Below are positions 1 through 6,088 of a DNA stretch of 6,671 bases, one piece after another (positions within the stretch are counted from its first letter, which is position 1; every line of letters begins with the position of its first letter). The position numbers and the translations under genes are program-made. The notes beneath the pieces were generated by a model, which did not search any database, was not told where the DNA came from, and saw only the letters and a list, made by a program, of their open reading frames with translations. Source of the DNA: Myxococcales bacterium UBA5297 (GTDB lineage: Bacteria > Myxococcota > Myxococcia > Myxococcales > UBA5297); contig DHSB01000038.1 of NCBI GenBank assembly GCA_002408385.1, positions 599-7,269 of the forward strand, read 5' to 3'.

Positions 1-441
1 GGCGGCGACCTCGACGCGCTCAAGCCCTTCCGCGAGCGCCACACCGTCACCTTCGGACCGCGCCGGGGCTTCATCCGGCTCGCGCTGCGCAACCAGGTGC
101 CCATCGTCCCGGTCGTCAGCGTGGGCGCGCACGAGACCTTCCTGGTGCTCAACGACGGGCGCTGGCTCGCCAAGCTGAGCGGCCTCGAGCGCCTGATGCG
201 GGTGAAGACCGTGCCCCTTGCCCTCTCGTTTCCCTTCGGGTTGACGCTGGCGGGCGTGCCGTCGATCCCGCTGCCCTCGAAGATCAAGATGAAGGTGCTC
301 CCGCCCATCGAGCTGCACGAAAAGCGCACGGCCGCCGAGGATCCCCGGGTGGTCGAGCGCTGCTTCGAGCACGTGCGGGCGACGATGCAGCGCGAGCTCG
401 ACGCGCTTGCCGCCGGGCGCAAGCGCCTGCTGCTCGGCTGA
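1..441 (+). CDS. LPLAT/PlsC-family acyltransferase, C-terminal part (5' truncated)
   Basis: The frame is open from the first base, and 146 codons are visible before TGA at 439-441. The translation opens with GGDLDALKPF, which resembles the end of the (F/Y)PGG-type block III of lysophospholipid/glycerolipid acyltransferases. It continues through FGPRRGFIRLALR and VPIVPVVSVGAHETF, which fits block IV. The catalytic HxxxxD block would lie upstream and is not visible. Family knowledge: such enzymes transfer acyl groups from acyl-CoA or acyl-ACP to glycerolipid-type acceptors at the membrane. The clade with PGGD and GAHE looks like the DGAT/TMEM68-like group rather than classical PlsC, but the exact substrate cannot be read here. 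The GTG at 97 is an internal Val inside block IV, so it is not a start. The C-terminus (ELDALAAGRKRLLLG) is intact. The gene converges on the zinc-ribbon/TPR gene across a 350-bp gap. Confidence 0.85.
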   Translation, partial: GGDLDALKPFRERHTVTFGPRRGFIRLALRNQVPIVPVVSVGAHETFLVLNDGRWLAKLSGLERLMRVKTVPLALSFPFGLTLAGVPSIPLPSKIKMKVLPPIELHEKRTAAEDPRVVERCFEHVRATMQRELDALAAGRKRLLLG

Positions 442-488
442 ACCGGGGACGGCCATCGCGCACGCGAGAGCGCCGCCTGCGAGTTGCC

Positions 489-630
489 GGACTGAAGCCC
501 GAGTCCCTTCGACACGCACAGCCCGGGCTGACGCCCGGAACCCAAGCGATCGGTCGCAGGTTGGTAGGGCGCACAGCAGTGCGCCCGTCGAGGATTGGGG
601 CCGAGGCGCGGCCGGCACCGAAGGCCGGCC
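489..630. repeat. Cluster of four small REP-like hairpins
   Basis: Four inverted repeats lie close together downstream of the acyltransferase. They are GGACT/AGTCC at 489-506 (8-nt loop), CCGGGC/GCCCGG at 523-538 (loop TGAC, overlapping the 12-bp palindrome 519-530), GGGCGCAC/GTGCGCCC at 567-586 (perfect 8-bp stem, loop AGCA) and GGCCGGC/GCCGGCC at 610-630 (7-nt loop). The GGGCT-GA-GCCC style resembles repetitive extragenic palindromes found in other genomes (memory-based inference). No run of T follows any stem, so classical intrinsic terminators are not supported, although the 567-586 hairpin could protect or end transcripts from either convergent gene. The pairings are checked base by base; the REP label is inference. 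Confidence 0.5.
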
Positions 631-680
631 CTCCGGAATCGTGCTGCCGCGCGCTGAATCTCGAGGTTAGTAGCTCAGGC

Positions 681-747
681 GAGCTTGCGAGGCTGCAAGC
701 CGAGGGCCCCTCGACCCCGCCCCCCTTGTTTCCCCGGGAGGCTGCGC
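681..747. repeat. Dispersed intergenic repeat, copy 1
   Basis: This segment aligns with 4429-4495 at roughly 85% by eye with one indel. Both copies begin GAGCTTGCGAGG, share the 15-mer CGAGGGCCCCTCGAC, then have a run of six C, a short T-rich loop and GGGAGGCT. The shared core contains the inverted repeat CGAGGG-C-CCCTCG. The C-run and the GGGAGG can pair imperfectly around the T-rich loop. The copy ends about 45 bp beyond the stop of the zinc-ribbon/TPR gene, on the minus-strand downstream side. It lies outside coding sequence in both places. Confidence 0.6.
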
Positions 748-791
748 TCCGGTGCGGGGTCGGGCCGCGATCGGGGAGGCTGCGCCGGCGA

Positions 792-3700
792 TCAGTAGCC
801 GAGGTCGAAGAGAGCCACGCGGGCCTCGAGGTTCTCCGGCTCGTCGGAGACGACCGCGAGCAAGCGGTCCTTCGCCTCGTCCTTCGAGCCCGAACGCGCC
901 AGCAGCAGCGCGAGCTGGATGTTGGCCTGCGCGAGGCGCGGGTTCTTGCCGAGCGCCTCGAGGTAGGCCGCGCGGGCGTCCATGTCGCGTCCGAGCGCTT
1001 CGAGCGAGCGGGCGATGAGGTAGTTGGCGACCGCGTTCTCGCGGTCGGCAGTCGAGGCGCGCTTGGCGAAGGCGAGCGCGCTCTTCGGGCGCTTGCGGTC
1101 GAGCTCGATTTGGGCGCGGTAGAGCAGCGCGGGCAAGGAGGTCATGTCGATCTGCAGCCCGCGATCGAGCATCCGCGCCGGACCGTCGAGCTCGCCGAGG
1201 TGGTAGTCGACGATGGCCGCGTAGATGTCGCGCACCCACTGGTCCTCGTCCTTGGCTTTGGCCGCAAAGGCCCCGCCGGCGTGCCGGGCCGTCTCGAGCT
1301 CGGGCTCGTAGTAGTCGCTCACCGGGCGGCGCTTGCGCGCGACCGAGGAGGGCTCGAGATCGAGCATGCGCTGCAGCACCGACCACGCGCCGTTCTCGTC
1401 ACCGCGTCGGGCGAGCAGCGCCGCGGCGCACAGCCGCGGCGTGAGCCGGGTCGGCGCGCGCTCGCTCGCCTTGCGAAACGCGGCGATCGCCCCGTCGAGC
1501 TCAGAGGCGGCGAGCTCGACGCGGCCCCGATACTCCAGGAACCGGGCCGCGTCCCCGAGCCCCTGCTCGCAGGCGCGCAGATGCTCGCGCGCCGAGTCCA
1601 CCTGCCCCGACTTGAGCGCGGCGAGCATCGCCTGGAAGTGCGCCGGGCCGTTCCCGGGCGAGATCTTCAGCGCCTCCTCGGCGTGAGTGACGGCGCCCTT
1701 CAGATCGCCGCGCTCACGGGCTATCGCCGACCAGAGCAGGTGGTACTGCAGCCGGTCGCTGTCGTCGAAGAGGTCGAGCTCTTGCTCGAGCCCCCGGAGG
1801 ATGCGCTCGGCGCCGCGCACGTCGCCCTGAGCCATGTAGGTGAACTGGGCGCTCATCACCTTGGGCTCGCCGATGTCCGGGTAGCGCTCCGAATAGTCCG
1901 CGATCGCCTTGCGGGCCGCTTCGTGGTTGCCGACGCGTACCAGGACGCGGGCGAGCGCGCGCAGCGCGTCGCGCTGGTCGGCGTCGAGCTTGAGCCGCTC
2001 CTGGTAGCCGGCTATCGCCTTGGCGAAGTTGCCGGCGAACTCGGCGGCAAGACCGCGGTAGTAGAGCGCGCGCTTGAGCGAGGAGTCCTTCTGCAGCGCC
2101 TCCTCGAACTTCTCCTGCGCGATAGGGGCGCTCTTCTTGAGGTAGGTGCGGCCCCAGGCGAGCAGCGCCTCGGGGCGTTCGGCGTCGGTCGAGAGGTTGA
2201 ACGCCTCTTCGGCTTCGGCGCGGGCGAGGTCGTCCTGTCCGGTCGCGAGCAGCAGGTTCGCCTTGGCCCGGTGCGCGGCCGCCAGCTTCGGCCGCTCGCG
2301 GAGGACCCCGAAGAGCAGGTCGCGGGCCTCGTCCAGCCGGTCCTGGCTGGCGCGCTCGCCCTGACCGACGGCAAAGGACTCGACATAGCGGGCGACCGCC
2401 TCGAGGTTCTGCGGTTCGAGCACGACGGCGGCCTTGAACGCCTCCTGCGCCTCTATGTACGAGGTGTGGCGGTCGTCGCGATACAGCTCGATGCCGCGCT
2501 TGAGGTGCTCTTCCGAGGTCCCGCTCAGGCCGGGCAGCGCCATCTTCCAGGCGAGCAGCCGGGTCTCTATCTCCGGGAGGAGCTTCGGCTTGGGCGGCTC
2601 TTCGGGCTTGAAGAGGAAAGCGGGCTTGGTTATCCACAACCCCGCGCCCGCGCCGAGGACGACGAGCAGCACGAGCGGGATGACCACCTTCCACGCACCG
2701 CCCGAGCGCGGCTCGGCGACCTTGGGCCGCGGGAGGACCCGCGACGGGTCGGCGCTGCCGGAGGGGGCGGGAGCGGAGGCTGCGATTTTCGGCGGCGGCC
2801 TCGGCGCGGCGGGCTTGACCGGAGCGGGCGTGGGCTTTGCCGCCCAATCGCGCGGGTTGACAGGCTCGGGCCTGTCGAGCTCGAGCGCCAGCTCGCCTCC
2901 AGAGCCGCCCCCGAGGTCGAGCTCGTTGCCACCGAGGCTCGCCGGGGGAGCGTCGAGAAAGTCGGCATCCGGGTGCGACGCCAGCGCGGGCGCAGGAAGT
3001 GGCGCCGAGTACGGGGCAGCCTGGGGGGCGGCGACCGGAGGCGGGGATGCGGCCGCGCCTCCGAACACCACCACGGGGACCTTGCCGCTGCTGGTGGTCG
3101 GCGGCGCCGGCGCGGCGGCCGGGATTGGCGCCGCAGCGGGCGCAAAGTAACCGGGTTGCGCTGCCGGGGAAGCCCGGCGCGCCGGCTGGCCCGAGCGGCA
3201 TCGCTCGCAGATGCCGAGCGCGGCGTCGAGCGGGTCCGGCATCGGGGTTCCGCACTCGCGACAGGGGATGACGGGCGCCTGGGCAATCCCCGGGCCGGCG
3301 CCAGCGGAGGCCCCGAACAGATCGGACATCGAAGAGCCCGCGCCGCCCGCGGGACCAAAGATGTCCGAGAGCGAGGCCTTCGGCGCGGGCGGCTCCTCGG
3401 GACGGGCCGCCGAGCCTGGGGCCCCGAAGAAGTCCGGCATGGCCCCCGGCGCGGGCGCACCAGCGCCAAACGGCTCGGCAGGGGCTGCGGAGGCAGAACC
3501 GAAGGGGTTGGGCGGGCCGGACAACCCGCTCGAAGGGCCAAAGATGTCGGAGAGCACCTCGGAGGTCGGCCGCGGGCCCGGCGACGGCGGAGGCGCGAAG
3601 AGCTCTGCGAGGTTGGCGCCGCCCGGGGCGGGGCGCGCCGCGGGCGCTGGGGCAGGGATGGCGGCCGCCGGCTCGCTTGCCTCCGGGCGCTTGACCACCT

Positions 3701-3803
3701 GAACGCCCTTGCACTTCGGGCACTGGGCGCGCGCGCCCTTGGCGGGGATGCGCTTCTCATCCACGGCATACGCAGCGCCGCACTTCTCGCAGGTCACCCG
3801 CAT
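792..3803 (-). CDS. Zinc-ribbon (MJ0042-type), single-pass membrane TPR protein
   Basis: This 1003-residue protein starts at ATG 3801-3803, with GGGAG seven bases upstream (3811-3815). Residues 1-40 form an MJ0042-type zinc ribbon with Cys5, Cys8, Cys28 and Cys31. Residues 41-365 are Pro/Ala/Gly-rich and probably disordered. They carry five copies of a (L/M)xD(I/L/F)FG-like motif (residues 64-165) and a second set of Cys pairs (C181xxC184, C199xxC202). Residues 371-391 are one hydrophobic membrane segment. No signal peptide is seen, so the N-terminus is probably cytoplasmic and the C-terminus periplasmic (inference). Residues 440-990 are about 14 TPR-like helix pairs, interrupted by a charged linker near 820-850. 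TPR arrays usually scaffold protein complexes. Myxobacterial motility and envelope proteins such as GltJ have a similar zinc-ribbon N-terminus, but no GYF or TonB-like part is present here, so I give no such name. The partner is unknown. It is probably transcribed alone, since the upstream gene is 863 bp away. Confidence 0.9.
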   Translation of the reverse strand: MRVTCEKCGAAYAVDEKRIPAKGARAQCPKCKGVQVVKRPEASEPAAAIPAPAPAARPAPGGANLAELFAPPPSPGPRPTSEVLSDIFGPSSGLSGPPNPFGSASAAPAEPFGAGAPAPGAMPDFFGAPGSAARPEEPPAPKASLSDIFGPAGGAGSSMSDLFGASAGAGPGIAQAPVIPCRECGTPMPDPLDAALGICERCRSGQPARRASPAAQPGYFAPAAAPIPAAAPAPPTTSSGKVPVVVFGGAAASPPPVAAPQAAPYSAPLPAPALASHPDADFLDAPPASLGGNELDLGGGSGGELALELDRPEPVNPRDWAAKPTPAPVKPAAPRPPPKIAASAPAPSGSADPSRVLPRPKVAEPRSGGAWKVVIPLVLLVVLGAGAGLWITKPAFLFKPEEPPKPKLLPEIETRLLAWKMALPGLSGTSEEHLKRGIELYRDDRHTSYIEAQEAFKAAVVLEPQNLEAVARYVESFAVGQGERASQDRLDEARDLLFGVLRERPKLAAAHRAKANLLLATGQDDLARAEAEEAFNLSTDAERPEALLAWGRTYLKKSAPIAQEKFEEALQKDSSLKRALYYRGLAAEFAGNFAKAIAGYQERLKLDADQRDALRALARVLVRVGNHEAARKAIADYSERYPDIGEPKVMSAQFTYMAQGDVRGAERILRGLEQELDLFDDSDRLQYHLLWSAIARERGDLKGAVTHAEEALKISPGNGPAHFQAMLAALKSGQVDSAREHLRACEQGLGDAARFLEYRGRVELAASELDGAIAAFRKASERAPTRLTPRLCAAALLARRGDENGAWSVLQRMLDLEPSSVARKRRPVSDYYEPELETARHAGGAFAAKAKDEDQWVRDIYAAIVDYHLGELDGPARMLDRGLQIDMTSLPALLYRAQIELDRKRPKSALAFAKRASTADRENAVANYLIARSLEALGRDMDARAAYLEALGKNPRLAQANIQLALLLARSGSKDEAKDRLLAVVSDEPENLEARVALFDLGY

Positions 3804-3880
3804 TCGAGCACTCCCACGGGTTCAGAGGCCGGGTCCGGACGGGCAGGCACGCTCATCGTTCGCTCCATCCCTCTCTCCAT
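3794..3880 (-). CDS. Possible 28-residue leader ORF overlapping the TPR gene start
   Basis: A short frame starts at ATG 3878-3880 behind GGAAGG with a 4-base spacer. It runs through MERGMERTMSVPARP and stops at TGA 3794-3796, inside codons 3-4 of the zinc-ribbon/TPR gene, so it overlaps that start by 10 bases. This arrangement is typical of translational coupling, and the local purine-rich stretch provides more than one ribosome-binding-like sequence. The peptide has no recognisable domain. Long random frames are common at this GC content, so it may be meaningless. Confidence 0.2.
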   Translation of the reverse strand: MERGMERTMSVPARPDPASEPVGVLECG

Positions 3881-4080
3881 CACGCCTTCCGCCTTGCCGA
3901 ACAGGCAGCCTGCCCTCGATTGACGTCTCAAAAGGACGGAAGTGTCGCATAGAGCGGCTCTTCCTCGAAGCGACGTTTGCATCCGCCCGGCAACGGCCAA
4001 GCGATAGTCGCCACCCGCCCCCAAGGCCCGCCGCTCGCCTATCGAGCCGGGCGCGGTCGAATAGGTCTCGCGCGGGGGAT

Positions 4081-4120
4081 GTGTCGCCGAGTCCTTCGAG
4101 CGACAACCGGTCAGCCCGAG
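4081..4120. repeat. 40-bp direct repeat, unit A (partner 4381-4420)
   Basis: Compared base by base with 4381-4420, 34 of 40 positions are identical with no gaps, and the offset is exactly 300 bp. The shared core is TCCTTCGAGCGA followed by CCGGTC and GCCCGAG. Downstream similarity continues weakly into AGGCCGAGG and CGAGGGCCC (about 4140-4160), which suggests a decayed third copy of the dispersed repeat behind this unit. Confidence 0.65.
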
Positions 4121-4380
4121 CCCCTCGGCTGGCTCGGGGCAGGCCGAGGTCGAGGGCCCTTCCGAGCCGCCTCCCTCTTTGCTCGAGAGGAGACGGTCGG
4201 GGCGCGGGGGATCGAACCGAGGCCAAGCGAGGACTGCCCGCCGCCTCGTGGGGAGGTGTCCTGCAATCGGCCGCCTTCAAGTCCGCTCTTCGGTCAAGGC
4301 GCGAGCCGCGCCTCTTCTCGGAGACGGCGATGGTCACGACGGCCGGCGAAGACACGGGCGGGGAGCCTCGGGATGAAGGG

Positions 4381-4420
4381 GTGTCGAAGAATCCTTCGAG
4401 CGATATCCGGTCCGCCCGAG
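4381..4420. repeat. 40-bp direct repeat, unit B (partner 4081-4120)
   Basis: This is the second member of the pair described at 4081-4120 (34/40 identical). It directly precedes the well-preserved dispersed-repeat copy at 4429-4495. The complete element may therefore be the TCCTTCGAG module plus the GAGCTTGCGAGG module, about 115 bp in all. Copy 1 at 681-747 appears to have only the second module. Confidence 0.65.
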
Positions 4421-4428
4421 GGTAGGCC

Positions 4429-4495
4429 GAGCTTGCGAGGCCGAAGTCCGAGGGCCCCTCGACTCCGCCCCCCTCGTTCCTCGGGAGGCTACGCG
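4429..4495. repeat. Dispersed intergenic repeat, copy 2
   Basis: This segment matches 681-747 at roughly 85% by eye, including the identical 12-mer GAGCTTGCGAGG and 15-mer CGAGGGCCCCTCGAC. It sits 170 bp downstream of the radical SAM stop on the minus strand, in the same orientation relative to that gene as copy 1 has to the zinc-ribbon/TPR gene. That common 3'-flank placement could reflect a role in transcript ends or simply tolerated insertion sites. Confidence 0.6.
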
Positions 4496-4544
4496 CGGGG
4501 TGAGCCGGGGGGCGGGTGATTTCGCGACAGACCTCGAGGGGCTG

Positions 4545-4597
4545 AAAACAAAGCGGCGTCGCAATAGCAGCGACCTCGCGAGGGTGTCAAACCCTCT
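4545..4597 (-). terminator. Possible intrinsic terminator of the radical SAM transcript
   Basis: Read on the minus strand, a hairpin GAGGGT-TTGAC-ACCCTC (4580-4596) is followed by GTCGC-TGCTATT-GCGAC (4558-4574). Five bases later comes the T-rich stretch TTTGTTTT, the complement of 4545-4552. The two stems plus T-tract lie 70-120 bp past the radical SAM stop. The T-tract is not adjacent to the stem and the last stem is only 5 bp, so the call is tentative. The stretch is noticeably less GC-rich than its surroundings. Confidence 0.4.
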
Positions 4598-4639
4598 AGA
4601 CGCGGCGGGGAGGGCCGGGCCGAGGTGCGGTTCGGATTC

Positions 4640-4655
4640 GCGAGCCGAAGCTCGC
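4640..4655 (-). terminator. C(UUCG)G tetraloop hairpin after the radical SAM stop
   Basis: On the minus strand the bases read GCGAGC-TTCG-GCTCGC, a perfect 6-bp stem closed by C-G around a UUCG loop. This is one of the most stable RNA tetraloops known. It begins 11 bases past the TAG at 4667-4669. No T-run follows, so it is more likely a 3'-end stabiliser or pause hairpin than a full intrinsic terminator by itself. Confidence 0.4.
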
Positions 4656-4666
4656 CTTCCGCGCGC

Positions 4667-5944
4667 CTACCGCTCGCCCTTGGCGCGGGCGAAGTTTCCG
4701 ACGACCAGCCAGGGCGCCTCGCGCTGGAAGAGCTGCAGCATGTTGCGCACCCCGACCGGCTCGCCCCCGGCGCCCACCTCGCGTGCGACCGCGAGGTACT
4801 GCTCGGCGTCGATGCACAAGGACCGGGCCTGCACCTGCTGGACCCGATGCTCGACGATCAGCTCGACGAGCTTCTCGACCTCGCCGAGCCGGTCGGTCAC
4901 CCCGGGCAGGATGAGGAGGTTCAAGGCGACATAGGCGCCCGCGGCCCGAGCCGCGGCCAGGGAGCGGCGCACCTCGCCCAAGCCATAGCCGACCGGGGAG
5001 TAATAGGCCGCGTACAGCTTCGGGTCCGCCGAGTTGAGGCTGACCCGCACCGCGTCGAGGCCGGCCGCCAGCATCCTCTCGAGCCCCTCGGTCAGGCTCG
5101 CGTTGGTGTTGATGTTTATCGAGCCGCGCGCGGTGCGCGCGCGTATGCGGGCGATCGCGTCGGCGAGCACCGGGGCGCGCGTCAGAGGCTCGCCCTCGCA
5201 GCCCTGGCCGAAGCTGACCATCACCCTGCCCCGCGCAGCCTCGAGGTGGCGGGTCCCGGCCTGCGCGAGCGCCTCGGCGGACGGGGGCGCCTCGAGGCGC
5301 TGCATCGAGGACTCGGGCCCGCCGCTGCGCCGCTCGCTGATGCAGCCGAGGCAGCGGGCGTTGCAGGTCGACGAAGAGGGCAGCCCCGCCTCGTCGCGCC
5401 GATAGAAGAGGTTCTGGGCCGTGAAGCAGCGGTACTCGAGCGCGCAGCGGCGAAGCTGCTCGACGACAGGATTGCCCGGCAGCTCGGCGAGCCGCTCCTC
5501 CACCAGGCGAGGCAGCTCCGGGGTGGTGAAGCGGTCCGGGTCCCAGTGGGTGCGCCGATCGGTGCGCAGCGCCCAGACGACAGGCCCAGGCTCCTCCCAG
5601 CCGACCGCGGTGTAGGCCCACTGCGGCAACGCCGGCCCCTCGACCCGGATCTCGGCTGGCAGGAAGGTGCGCGTGTAGCCGGGGGGAAGCACGGCGGCGA
5701 CCGCATCCGGGCGCACGCGCTTGCGCCCGAGCTTCACCTCATCGAGCACCTCGACCCGACCGCTCTCGGGATCCAGGCCAACCGGAAGGCGGCCGGGCAG
5801 GTGGACAAGCTTGCCGTGCGGCGGCAGCGCGATCGGCTGCTCGGAGGCGGCGAGCACGTCGTCGCCCGAGCGCACCACGGCCTCGAGCCTCGGATGCTCG
5901 AGCACCTTGCCGTCGGGGGTTGCAAAGAGGAGTCGGGGGGCCAT
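4667..5944 (-). CDS. Radical SAM protein of uncharacterised family
   Basis: This 425-residue protein starts at ATG 5942-5944. An in-frame TGA twelve bases upstream (5954-5956) rules out a longer form, and the ribosome-binding sequence is weak. The radical SAM motif is C194-NAR-C198-LG-C201 (CX3CX2C), which binds the 4Fe-4S cluster that reductively cleaves S-adenosylmethionine. FGQGCEGEP (245-253) occupies the GGE position that contacts SAM, and ININTNASL with VRVSLNSADP (277-308) fit later barrel strands. About 190 residues precede the cluster motif, including LPPGYTRTFLPA and WAYTAVGW. I recall this whole layout from conserved deltaproteobacterial radical SAM proteins of unknown function (memory, not a search). 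Extra cysteines C167, C173 and C249 could serve an auxiliary cluster or redox pair. No SPASM domain or maturase partner is adjacent, so the substrate cannot be assigned. It is divergent from a GNAT gene. Confidence 0.92.
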   Translation of the reverse strand: MAPRLLFATPDGKVLEHPRLEAVVRSGDDVLAASEQPIALPPHGKLVHLPGRLPVGLDPESGRVEVLDEVKLGRKRVRPDAVAAVLPPGYTRTFLPAEIRVEGPALPQWAYTAVGWEEPGPVVWALRTDRRTHWDPDRFTTPELPRLVEERLAELPGNPVVEQLRRCALEYRCFTAQNLFYRRDEAGLPSSSTCNARCLGCISERRSGGPESSMQRLEAPPSAEALAQAGTRHLEAARGRVMVSFGQGCEGEPLTRAPVLADAIARIRARTARGSININTNASLTEGLERMLAAGLDAVRVSLNSADPKLYAAYYSPVGYGLGEVRRSLAAARAAGAYVALNLLILPGVTDRLGEVEKLVELIVEHRVQQVQARSLCIDAEQYLAVAREVGAGGEPVGVRNMLQLFQREAPWLVVGNFARAKGER

Positions 5945-5961
5945 CGATTCAGCTCAACGCC

Positions 5962-5976
5962 GCGCGCTTCGCGCGC
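5962..5976 (-). promoter_or_regulatory. GC hairpin just upstream of the radical SAM start
   Basis: GCGCGC (5962-5967) and GCGCGC (5971-5976) pair around a 3-base loop, which reads GAA on the minus strand. The hairpin ends 17 bases before the ATG. The start itself lacks a clear Shine-Dalgarno sequence (only GAG about nine bases upstream), so a leader hairpin here could influence initiation. Alternating GC palindromes are also common by chance at this base composition. Confidence 0.2.
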
Positions 5977-6030
5977 CGGCTCGGCGAAAGGGGTCGAGCG
6001 CACTGACCAACAGCCTGTTTCGTCAAAAAC

Positions 6031-6058
6031 TCGACCGCGGGAAACCGGGCGCTACAAT
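6031..6058 (+). promoter_or_regulatory. Putative sigma70-type promoter of the GNAT gene
   Basis: TCGACC (6031-6036, 4/6 match to TTGACA) is followed after 16 bases by TACAAT (6053-6058, 5/6 match to TATAAT). Transcription would begin near 6065, giving a leader of about 24 bases before the TTG start at 6089. An 8-base direct repeat CGTCAAAA lies at 6021-6028 and 6070-6077, just outside the -35 and just past the predicted start, and could be an operator pair. The AT-rich -10 stands out against very GC-rich flanks. Confidence 0.5.
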
Positions 6059-6088
6059 ACCGAGCGGACCGTCAAAACGGGGAGCGAT

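Larger units (their letters stand above)
3804..4666. other. 863-bp intergenic region without a convincing long gene
   Basis: Several frames are open across this stretch on both strands. Their translations are Arg/Pro/Ser-rich with no recognisable domain, and none is preferred by a good ribosome-binding site, so I read them as high-GC artefacts. What the region does hold is listed separately: direct repeats, a copy of a dispersed repeat, hairpins behind the radical SAM gene and a possible leader ORF. Two 11-bp odd palindromes, GGCAG-C-CTGCC (3904-3914) and AGAGC-G-GCTCT (3951-3961), lie 100-160 bp upstream of the TPR start and could be operator sites. I see no confident minus-strand promoter hexamers here. 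Confidence 0.6.

Noticed and set aside
97..441. Acyltransferase read as a complete 114-residue protein from GTG 97
   Set aside because: The frame is open to the window edge, and residues before the GTG belong to the conserved acyltransferase core, so the true start is outside the window.
1714..3723. A 669-codon minus-strand frame overlapping the zinc-ribbon/TPR gene
   Set aside because: It is in a different frame of the same strand, with a low-complexity Arg/Gly/Pro composition and no domain.
561..3923. A 1120-codon plus-strand open frame antisense to the zinc-ribbon/TPR gene
   Set aside because: The translation is Arg/Gly/Leu-rich with no domain. It is the expected antisense shadow of a GC-rich coding strand, while the opposite strand has zinc-ribbon, membrane and TPR features.
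4207..4225. tRNA-like T-loop sequence (GGTTCGATCCC on the minus strand)
   Set aside because: The flanking bases do not form a 5-bp T stem, no matching acceptor strand is found about 70 bases away, and no anticodon arm is visible. It is treated as chance similarity.
3822..4355. A 177-codon minus-strand frame (and plus-strand frames 3977-4519 and 3709-4425) in the large intergenic gap
   Set aside because: The translations are Arg/Ser/Pro-rich without motifs, they conflict with each other, and they cross the direct-repeat unit. None has supporting signals.
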